Made by a program: the position numbers and the translations under genes. 64,000 nucleotides of DNA from Culicoidibacter larvae (GTDB lineage Bacteria; Bacillota_I; Bacilli_A; Culicoidibacterales; Culicoidibacteraceae), in assembly GCF_005771635.1 (NCBI RefSeq), contig NZ_VBWP01000008.1, forward strand, positions 62,001 to 126,000, in the 5' to 3' direction. Below the pieces are notes generated by a model. It worked only from the letters and a program-made list of their open reading frames with translations, ran no database searches and was not told the DNA's origin. This document shows positions 59,083 to 64,000 of this stretch, piece by piece (the stretch's first letter is position 1; each line of letters opens with the position of its first letter).

Positions 59083-59118
59083 AATAGCCACCTACTAATT
59101 CATTTTTTACTTTCACTC

Positions 59119-59148
59119 ATTATAAAACGTTTTCATTAAGAATGTCAA
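59119..59148 (-). promoter_or_regulatory. Promoter of the bmrCD-like operon
   Basis: On the minus strand TTGACA (59148-59143), 18-base spacer, TATAAT (59124-59119): both boxes full consensus. Confidence 0.85.
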
Positions 59149-59227
59149 CACTTTTATGCAAATACTTTCACTTTTATGTGAAAAAAGTTGCTATTGATGC
59201 AGATATTCGGTAAATAATGACTTATCA

Positions 59228-59236
59228 TGCTATAAT
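59228..59236 (+). promoter_or_regulatory. Extended -10 promoter of msrA
   Basis: TGCTATAAT, 34 bases before the msrA ATG; no clear -35. Confidence 0.55.
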
Positions 59237-59270
59237 ATTTTCATGATAAAACATAAAGGAGGCCAAAATC

Positions 59271-59768
59271 ATGGAAAAAATATGGTTTGCCGGCGGATGC
59301 TTTTGGGGTGTGGAAGCATACTTTGCTCAAATAAAAGGTGTACTTGATACTACCGTTGGATATGCACAGGGGACGGTTGTGAATCCCAGTTATGAACAAG
59401 TGTGCATGGGCACAACCGGACATGCGGAAACAACTGAGGTTGTTTACGACCCGCAAATCATCAGCCTTGATGATTTGCTCGAACAGCTGTTCCGCATCAT
59501 AGACCCGACGGTGCTTAACCGCCAGGGGAATGATCGCGGCAGTCAGTACCGGACCGGTATTTACTATACTAACGAAGCAGATGCGGCAGTCACTCATAAT
59601 TTTATTGCCAAAGTGCAAGCAAATTACGATAAACCAATTGTTGTTGAAGTTGAGCCGCTGAAAAATTTCTACCCGGCGGAAGAATACCATCAAGATTATT
59701 TGCAGAAAAATCCTGGTGGTTACTGTCACATTAATCTTAACTTAGTTAAAGCAGATGAACGAAAATAG
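59271..59768 (+). CDS. msrA: Peptide methionine sulfoxide reductase A
   Basis: A 165-residue enzyme reducing methionine-S-sulfoxide. Catalytic Cys10 is in [15 protein letters not shown], followed by [19 protein letters not shown] (GYxGG-type block, here GYAQG), [12 protein letters not shown], and [19 protein letters not shown] with the resolving Cys. No MsrB domain is fused. AAAGGAGGCC precedes the ATG. Monocistronic; terminator follows. Confidence 0.97.
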   Translation: MEKIWFAGGCFWGVEAYFAQIKGVLDTTVGYAQGTVVNPSYEQVCMGTTGHAETTEVVYDPQIISLDDLLEQLFRIIDPTVLNRQGNDRGSQYRTGIYYTNEADAAVTHNFIAKVQANYDKPIVVEVEPLKNFYPAEEYHQDYLQKNPGGYCHINLNLVKADERK

Positions 59769-59802
59769 AAAAAGCCGGCGTGCTGCACGCCGGCTTTTTA
59801 TT
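59769..59802 (+). terminator. Terminator after msrA
   Basis: AAAAAGCCGGCGTG / CACGCCGGCTTTTT hairpin. Confidence 0.95.
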
Positions 59803-59896
59803 TATGGGCGTTACTATCCACAAGTGCACATAAAAATGATACAATAAACAATAAGACATATTTTAATATTATCTATATAAGGAGTTTGGGAAGAAT

Positions 59897-60250
59897 ATGA
59901 TAGTGTACTATGAGTATCCGAGTTGTTCAACATGTAAGAAGGCAACAAAGTTTTTAACTGACAATGGTATTGAGGTAAAAACAATTAATATTAAGGATAA
60001 TCCGCCAAGTAAAGAAGAATTACGGCAATTCATTGAGAAAAGCGGGATGCCAATTAAGAAGTTTTTTAATACTTCAGGACAATTGTATCGTGACCAAAAA
60101 GTGAAAGAACAGCTTGAAACCGCTGATTTTGAGACCGCCCTTGATATACTTGCGACAAGCGGTATGATGATGAAGCGGCCGATTTTGGTGACTGAGTCAA
60201 ATGTTATTAATGGTTTTAAAGCGGAACAATGGGAAAAAGAATTACTATAA
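59897..60250 (+). CDS. ArsC/Spx family thioredoxin-fold protein
   Basis: A 117-residue ArsC-family protein. The redox site is CSTCKKA (CxxC at 10-13); other blocks are FNTSGQLYRDQKVKEQL, MMMKRPILV and NVINGFKAEQWEKEL, as in YusI/YffB proteins. It lacks the RPI-based RNA polymerase contact that identifies Spx with certainty, so a glutathione-independent thiol reductase is more likely than a transcription factor. True arsenate reductase is unlikely without an ars operon. The start ATG follows AAGGAGTTTGGG. Confidence 0.88.
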   Translation: MIVYYEYPSCSTCKKATKFLTDNGIEVKTINIKDNPPSKEELRQFIEKSGMPIKKFFNTSGQLYRDQKVKEQLETADFETALDILATSGMMMKRPILVTESNVINGFKAEQWEKELL

Positions 60251-60267
60251 CGCATATATATGTGAGC

Positions 60268-60298
60268 CGGGTTACGGTAATGTAACTTGAGTTTTTTT
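60268..60298 (+). terminator. Weak terminator after ArsC-like gene
   Basis: GGTTAC / GTAACT stem with a T7 run; short and wobbly. Confidence 0.45.
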
Positions 60299-60349
60299 AG
60301 TGAACATATTATAATATCAGAGATATCATAAGAGAAAAGAGGAAAAAAC

Positions 60350-61213
60350 ATGGAATTAAATAATGTCAAAAAAATGAAAAATTTATACATGACTTTGGCA
60401 ATTTTGACATCAATCATGATTGTGCCTTGGGTCGGCGAATGGTTAAACTGGATTTTTAATGCATTACCAATCGCGATTTTGGTGTTATCAATTGTCATTA
60501 TGAACTTGGAGAAAAAGTATAACCAAAAACGTTTGGCTACGGCATTCTCATTAGCAGGGTCAATTCTGATTTTAGTGCAAACATTAATCTTTATTATTCT
60601 TGTTATTGTAATATTCTCTGCGTTTGCTCGTTACAGCAGCTATATCGATATTACTGATTTCAGCAATATCAGTGATTTAGCATATATGTATGGTTTTAGT
60701 TCATCAGCAGGGGCGATAGTGATTTTAAACGGATTACATACAATCCTTGGATTCGTTGCATGGGGACTATTAGTTACAGCGACAGTATTGCTTTGGATTC
60801 GCTTTGAACAAGTGAATAAAGTTTATGTGATGCTAGCGTCTAATCATTTAAATCGCGGACCACAAAATCCAAATCAACCAATACAACCACAAGCTCCGGT
60901 TCAACCACAAGCACCAGTACAACCGGTTCAGCCAGTACAACCGGTTCAGCCAGTGCAACCGGTACAGCCGGTACAACCGCAGGCTCCGGTTACGCCAGTA
61001 GCTCCTGTGGAACCAATCGCACCGGTTCAACCGCAAGCGCCAGTTGAGCCAGTAGCACCGGTAGAACCGGTTGCGCCTGAAGCTCCGGCTGAGGAAGTAG
61101 TTGCTGTTGATGAAACAATAACAGTTATTACTGACGAAGCGGGCGAAGTTGAGGCCGTAATTGTTGAAGAAACAGTTCTTGAACCGGCAGACGATGCTAC
61201 TGAAGATAAGTAA
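60350..61213 (+). CDS. Four-helix membrane protein with Pro/Gln/Val-rich tail
   Basis: A 287-residue protein. Residues 10-165 form four transmembrane helices (NLYMTLAILTSIMIVPWVG, ALPIAILVLSIVIM, LILVQTLIFIILVIVIF and ILGFVAWGLLVTATVLLWI). Residues 170-255 are a repeat tail with units PVQPVQP, PQAP and PVAPVEP, and the last 35 residues are acidic. The tail probably forms a stiff polyproline-like arm on the cytoplasmic side after helix four (topology inferred from the positive charges between helices 2 and 3). I recognise no named family. SD AAGAGGAAAAA. The next gene encodes a related four-helix protein without the tail. Confidence 0.8.
   Translation: MELNNVKKMKNLYMTLAILTSIMIVPWVGEWLNWIFNALPIAILVLSIVIMNLEKKYNQKRLATAFSLAGSILILVQTLIFIILVIVIFSAFARYSSYIDITDFSNISDLAYMYGFSSSAGAIVILNGLHTILGFVAWGLLVTATVLLWIRFEQVNKVYVMLASNHLNRGPQNPNQPIQPQAPVQPQAPVQPVQPVQPVQPVQPVQPVQPQAPVTPVAPVEPIAPVQPQAPVEPVAPVEPVAPEAPAEEVVAVDETITVITDEAGEVEAVIVEETVLEPADDATEDK
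60876..61083 (+). repeat. Tandem Pro-codon repeats
   Basis: Short units around CCAGTACAACCGGTTCAG and GCTCCGGTTGAACCAGT code for VQP, QAP and VEP triplets. Neighbouring copies differ at silent positions, so the array is old or drifting. It is a site for slippage and length variation. Confidence 0.85.
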
Positions 61214-61276
61214 GAATAAATGAATGTGCCGTCAATTTTTTAGTTGATGGCATATTTTTTAGAAGTTGAGGTTCAC

Positions 61277-61777
61277 ATGAAAGAAAAAACATTAGTCGTT
61301 GACTATAATCAAATTGTCCAATATAAAAACTTGTTGCTGGTAAACATCATATTAATAGTCATTGCTATTCTTCAACCAATTGCAATTGTCATTAATGTTT
61401 TCTTTGGTGCGTTAAGTATTTCAATTTTAGTGATTACTTTGTTGCTTTTACGTCGTGAACTGCAATTTCATTTTTCTAAATTGGCAAGTTTGGCATCATT
61501 GGTTGCATCCGGATTAACGCTAATTGCTGCCGGTGCCCTCATTTATATGATGATTATTGTGCTGCAAACTGATTACGCAGATATTGATACGATGATTCAG
61601 GCAGTAACCAATATGCTTTCACCGGCAACAGGACTGAATGTTTGGCGTATGACGCTTAATTATATAGGTGGCGGTTTGTATTTCGTAGCCGGATTTGGCT
61701 ACTACTTCCGGTTCCAAAAACTACGCCGCTTTATCAAGTCGATTGATACTTCAATTGATAAACAGGAAAATCAATAG
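61277..61777 (+). CDS. Four-helix membrane protein, relative of the preceding gene
   Basis: A 166-residue protein with four transmembrane helices (LLLVNIILIVIAILQPIAIV, FFGALSISILVITLLLL, LASLVASGLTLIAAGALIYMMIIV and YIGGGLYFVAGFGYYF). The helix spacing and the loop before helix 4 (TDYADIDTMIQAVTNM versus YIDITDFSNISDLAYM) parallel the preceding protein, suggesting tandem duplication. No family recognised. I start at the ATG at 61277 (GAGG upstream) in preference to an upstream in-frame codon. Terminator follows. Confidence 0.78.
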   Translation: MKEKTLVVDYNQIVQYKNLLLVNIILIVIAILQPIAIVINVFFGALSISILVITLLLLRRELQFHFSKLASLASLVASGLTLIAAGALIYMMIIVLQTDYADIDTMIQAVTNMLSPATGLNVWRMTLNYIGGGLYFVAGFGYYFRFQKLRRFIKSIDTSIDKQENQ

Positions 61778-61803
61778 TTGTGTTAGTCTTTGAGATAAAA
61801 GTG

Positions 61804-61840
61804 AAACCCCGACTCGCCAGTGGCGAGTCGGGGTTTTAAT
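61804..61840. terminator. Bidirectional terminator
   Basis: AAACCCCGACTCGCC / GGCGAGTCGGGGTTT, a near-perfect stem between convergent genes; it overlaps the last codon of the YoaK-like gene. Confidence 0.95.
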
Positions 61841-62528
61841 TTTCTTCAATAAGGATATCGGTATCCTTGGCAATGAGTTCCAGATAGAGTACCCAGAAAA
61901 ACAGCAGGAACAAGATGATAAGCATGGTTAGCAGTGAGAACTCTAAGCCGATGCGATAGAATAGCAGGGCACCGATTAATGCGCCAAGCAGCGCTGCTGC
62001 CCATGATGTAAAGTAGATGAGTGGTGTGGTTGGCTGTTCTTTTTTAAATACCAGTTTGGCGAGCGAGATGCCAAGGGCGTGGAGGGTGCCGGATGCGAAG
62101 GTTTTGCCGATAACAATCTTATTCACGCGCACCTGGGCAATATTTTGCAGGCCCATTGCGATTGTTAATGGTATATAGGTTAGCCAGTCAAGTCCGCATA
62201 CATAGAAGATCATGCTCAAGATGATAAGTAGAATATCGCTGATGAGCACGATGAGCAGAATTTCTTTTTTTATCAGCTCTTTTAATATTCCGCCGATAAA
62301 TGATCCGAGCACAAAGGCGAAGATGATAATGAAGTAGGGAATAGCAAAAGAAAAATCGCCATTAGCAAGGAAATAGCCGATACGGGTTGTGTTACCGCTC
62401 ATGAATGATAGGAACATGCCGCCGATTGAAACCAGGCCGAGTATATCAATGTATCCGGAAATGAACGTAAAGATCATTGCCATAAAAAATTTTCGTTTGT
62501 ATTTATTGCCCTTTTCAAGCTTTACCAT
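61836..62528 (-). CDS. YoaK family (DUF1275) membrane protein
   Basis: A 230-residue six-helix protein of the YoaK/DUF1275 family. Markers: TFISGYIDILGLVSIGGMFLSFMSGNTTRIG near the N terminus (family signature with the Asp and 'F.sh.TGN' block, here SGNTTR), AMGLQNIAQVRVNKIVIGKTFASGTLHALG and LGALIGALLFYRIGL. Function is thought to be small-molecule transport; substrate unknown. GGTGGCAAT precedes the ATG. A TATAAT on the minus strand lies about 30 bases upstream. Confidence 0.9.
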   Translation of the reverse strand: MVKLEKGNKYKRKFFMAMIFTFISGYIDILGLVSIGGMFLSFMSGNTTRIGYFLANGDFSFAIPYFIIIFAFVLGSFIGGILKELIKKEILLIVLISDILLIILSMIFYVCGLDWLTYIPLTIAMGLQNIAQVRVNKIVIGKTFASGTLHALGISLAKLVFKKEQPTTPLIYFTSWAAALLGALIGALLFYRIGLEFSLLTMLIILFLLFFWVLYLELIAKDTDILIEEN

Positions 62529-62616
62529 ATTGCCACCCGTTATTGTTAAAAAATTACTTCTATTATATCAGATTTTGGCTTCGAATGGAATTGCTTCTCT
62601 ATAGCAGTGCTTGGCA

Positions 62617-62652
62617 AAACCCGGTGTTTGCTCGTAAACACCGGGTTTCATT
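62617..62652 (+). terminator. Isolated hairpin upstream of histidine phosphatase promoter
   Basis: AAACCCGGTGTTT / AAACACCGGGTTT, a 13-bp perfect stem, then TTTCATTTTCTTT on the plus strand. No plus-strand gene lies before it, so it insulates the promoter at 62669 from upstream transcription or is a relic. Confidence 0.75.
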
Positions 62653-62668
62653 TTCTTTAAAAAAAGAC

Positions 62669-62699
62669 TTGACTTGGAGTTAGTCCAAGGTGCTAAGCT
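62669..62699 (+). promoter_or_regulatory. MerR-type promoter with 19-base spacer and dyad
   Basis: TTGACT (62669-62674), 19-base spacer, TAAGCT (62694-62699). CTTGGA (62673-62678) and TCCAAG (62684-62689) form a perfect dyad in the spacer. This is the layout of promoters activated by MerR-family regulators of the aldehyde/electrophile group (AdhR, NmlR). No MerR gene is in the window. Confidence 0.75.
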
Positions 62700-62733
62700 T
62701 ATTATAGACAACTTATGTTAGGAGGAATGAATA

Positions 62734-63315
62734 ATGAGTAAAACATTATATTTGATGCGGCATGGACAGACTTTGTTTAATGTTCGCAAGAAGATTCAAG
62801 GGTGGTGTGATGCTCCATTAACTGAGACTGGCATCAAGCAAGCAGTTATTGCCGGGCAGTATTTCAAGGATAATAATATTTCTTTTGATAAGGCCTATAG
62901 TTCTACTTCAGAGCGAGCTTGTGATACCTTAGAGTTGGTAACTGATATGGATTATACGCGCCTAAAAGGGCTAAAAGAATGGAATTTTGGCACTTTTGAG
63001 GGCGAGAGTGAGGATTTAAACCCGCAACTTCCATATGGTGATTTCTTTGCCGATTTTGGCGGTGAACGGGAAATGGATTTTCGCGCCCGTTTGGTTGAAA
63101 CCATGGAAGCGATTATGAATGAACCCGGGCATAATACTGTGTTGGCAGTTTCACATGGTGCTGCTTATGCCCAGTTTGCCCGTAATTGGGAAGCTAACAG
63201 TAAAGTCGGAATTGTCCGCGGTTTGAAAAATTGCTGCATTCTAAAATTTGAATACGAGGATGGTCAGTTTACTTTAGTGGATTTTATCAACCATGATTTT
63301 AGTAAGCTCATTTAG
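62734..63315 (+). CDS. Histidine phosphatase family protein (phosphoglycerate mutase-like)
   Basis: A 193-residue histidine phosphatase. The phosphohistidine motif is LYLMRHGQTLFN (RHG, His10), followed by YSSTSERACDTLELV (second Arg), LKEWNFGTFEGE (Glu) and LAVSHGAAY with the second His. It is closer to broad phosphatases than to true glycolytic mutase (193 versus about 230 residues). GGAGGAATG precedes the ATG. It is driven by a MerR-type promoter, so it is probably induced by an electrophile or metal signal (inference). Confidence 0.92.
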   Translation: MSKTLYLMRHGQTLFNVRKKIQGWCDAPLTETGIKQAVIAGQYFKDNNISFDKAYSSTSERACDTLELVTDMDYTRLKGLKEWNFGTFEGESEDLNPQLPYGDFFADFGGEREMDFRARLVETMEAIMNEPGHNTVLAVSHGAAYAQFARNWEANSKVGIVRGLKNCCILKFEYEDGQFTLVDFINHDFSKLI

Positions 63316-63324
63316 TGAGAAAAG

Positions 63325-63365
63325 AAAACCCCAGCCGGCGAGCCGCCGGCTGGGGTTTTTTTTAA
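63325..63365. terminator. Bidirectional terminator
   Basis: AAAACCCCAGCCGGCG / CGCCGGCTGGGGTTTT, a 15- to 16-bp GC-rich stem between convergent genes. Confidence 0.96.
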
Positions 63366-63595
63366 AATATGAAGATCCAGATAACTCCAGCAATTAAAAG
63401 CAGAGTTGCGATAACCAAGTAAAATGCTTTATAACCAAGATGGGTCCAAATCATTTTACCAATCCAGCCACCACGGCCGGTTCTTAAAAATTTAAAATCA
63501 CGCCAAACACTTATATAAAGAAATATAGCGCCTAGAATAGGGAAGATGCCAAAAAGGCTTGGGTTGTTCCGAAAAAATACTTCTGCTTGTTCCAT
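63362..63595 (-). CDS. Small two-helix membrane protein
   Basis: A 77-residue protein with two transmembrane helices (SLFGIFPILGAIFLYISVW and AFYLVIATLLLIAGVIWIFIF) joined by a basic cytoplasmic loop (RDFKFLRTGRGGWIGK). The layout vaguely resembles Imm17-type immunity proteins, but the match is weak. It lies 15 bases after the unknown gene upstream and shares its direction, so the two likely form an operon. Confidence 0.7.
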   Translation of the reverse strand: MEQAEVFFRNNPSLFGIFPILGAIFLYISVWRDFKFLRTGRGGWIGKMIWTHLGYKAFYLVIATLLLIAGVIWIFIF

Positions 63596-63610
63596 AATGT
63601 AATAACTCCT

Positions 63611-64000
63611 CTAAACTACAGTAGCTCTCATTTCATAGCAAACTAAAACCACATTATAACTTGGCGCGGAACCTTCATTAACTGGTATTTCAATTTCTTT
63701 TAAAATATTATAGTAATCTTTGTTTTTTTCATGGGTAAATTGTTCAAGCTCTCGAGCAAAACTACAAATAACTACCTCATAATGTCCACCTATTTCGGTA
63801 GGAATAGTAAAGTTTATCGGCTCATTCAAAGTAAAGTCAAAGGTAGTTGGTCCAACTGGCTGTTGACCACGCATCTTAACCACTTGTTTTGGTAGAGTCA
63901 GGTTTTTATTTAAAGTAATCAAAGTTTCAGTACTAGGTGCAAAAGCAACGGCTGAAGCTGATCCAAGTCGGCCTTTATGTTGTGGCATCAATTCAAAATC
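63611..64000 (-). CDS. Unknown protein, C-terminal part (5' end outside window)
   Basis: An open frame of 130 codons reaches the window edge without a stop, so the N terminus is probably outside. The visible part is beta-rich: SAVAFAPSTETLITLNKNLTLPKQVV, TTFDFTLNEPINFTIPTEIGGHYEVVICSF, and ends in VLVCYEMRATVV. No signal, helix or motif is recognised. An internal ATG (63988) would give a 125-residue protein, but it lacks a clear ribosome site. Its small two-helix neighbour downstream may work with it. Confidence 0.6.
   Translation of the reverse strand, partial: DFELMPQHKGRLGSASAVAFAPSTETLITLNKNLTLPKQVVKMRGQQPVGPTTFDFTLNEPINFTIPTEIGGHYEVVICSFARELEQFTHEKNKDYYNILKEIEIPVNEGSAPSYNVVLVCYEMRATVV

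Larger units (their letters stand above)
58758..59112 (-). promoter_or_regulatory. bmrCD-like leader RNA with candidate attenuator
   Basis: About 355 bases separate the predicted transcription start (about 59112) from the bmrC-like ATG. In order on the minus strand: a two-codon frame (ATG AAT TAG), the nine-codon leader peptide, a hairpin (AAGTTTCTTT / AAAGAACTT), a short GCAC-N4-GTGC hairpin, a weak AAGC/GCTT hairpin with T7, then the strong terminator at 58857-58901 and an about 100-base AT-rich stretch to the gene. The segment GGCTATTGTG around the leader peptide start resembles the terminator 5' arm (GGCTATAGTTGTG) and could compete for the 3' arm. Confidence 0.65.

Noticed and set aside
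59241-59729. 162-codon minus-strand frame over msrA
   Set aside because: Antisense of a complete, well-conserved msrA; no family pattern.
60876-61083. CRISPR-like repetitive array
   Set aside because: Units are short, unequal and in phase with codons; it is the proline-rich coding repeat.
1-64000. tRNA, rRNA, insertion sequences, prophage or replication origin
   Set aside because: No cloverleaf-like gene, rRNA segment, transposase, integrase other than XerC, phage structural gene or DnaA-box cluster was found on reading both strands.

Overview
The window is 64 kb of chromosome from a low-GC Gram-positive bacterium (Bacillota). The evidence is an LPxTG cell-wall protein and a class D sortase, RNase J, a RicF/YlbF protein, RqcH, MnmM next to its radical-SAM partner, a BmrC/BmrD-type exporter, strong AGGAGG-type ribosome sites, and gene orders shared with Bacillus-like genomes: ftsW-ylbF-rsmD-coaD, gmk-rpoZ-priA-fmt-rsmB and rbgA-rnhB-dprA-plsY-topA-trmFO-xerC. 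Some usual members of these blocks are absent from this stretch: coaBC between rpoZ and priA, and rimM-trmD before rplS. I see no rRNA, tRNA, CRISPR array, insertion sequence or prophage. The genus cannot be fixed from sequence alone; a divergent lineage near Erysipelotrichia or Culicoidibacter would fit, but that is a guess.

Layout. 1-5.0 kb (minus strand): the 5' part of an amino-acid ABC substrate-binding lipoprotein, a PepV-type dipeptidase, a cytosolic leucine-rich-repeat protein, and the overlapping pair mnmM/ytqA-like. 5.0-11 kb: a divergent TetR/GNAT pair, tpx, rpiA with an M19 dipeptidase, and a MarR-led operon of two poorly known membrane-associated proteins. 11-15.7 kb: a PuuR-like regulator followed by potABCD (polyamine uptake). 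15.8-20.3 kb: a DUF6483 protein, an Hsp20, an operon PadR / HAAS-pentapeptide-repeat protein / DrrA-DrrB-type ABC exporter, and a DUF1801 protein. 20.3-27.7 kb: a deoxyribosyltransferase-like protein, the LPxTG protein, a NERD protein, RNase J, a HAD phosphatase, a 52-residue membrane peptide, an AAC(3)-type acetyltransferase and peptide deformylase.

27.8-31.3 kb is the ftsW-ylbF-rsmD-coaD-traX operon. 31.4-33.8 kb holds small accessory regulators and enzymes (GyrI-like, WYL regulator, DfsB, DUF4180). 33.8-36.2 kb (minus) holds pgeF and rqcH. 36.6-53.5 kb is housekeeping: gmk, rpoZ, priA, fmt, rsmB, a YezG-like immunity protein, rplS, lepB, rbgA, rnhB, a YggS protein, a CinA-C amidase, a VanZ-RDD protein, dprA, plsY, topA, trmFO and xerC. 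53.6-64 kb holds the class D sortase, a sugar O-acetyltransferase, the bmrCD-like exporter behind a long structured leader, msrA, an ArsC-like thioredoxin-fold protein, two four-helix membrane proteins (one with a Pro-rich tail), a YoaK transporter, a histidine phosphatase under a MerR-type promoter, and two unknown genes at the edge.

Most interesting points. (1) The exporter at 54.9-58.8 kb has a strong promoter about 360 bases upstream, a nine-codon leader peptide with a good ribosome site, and a perfect 12-bp intrinsic terminator before the first gene: a candidate translation-controlled attenuator like that of B. subtilis bmrBCD. (2) Two intergenic copies of an about 80-base hairpin, with a conserved centre and compensating stem changes, lie near 3.2 kb and 36.4 kb. 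(3) The PadR operon encodes a HAAS domain fused to a pentapeptide-repeat helix beside a drug-type exporter. (4) Palindromes sit inside or beside several promoters (MarR, PadR, MerR type, TetR).
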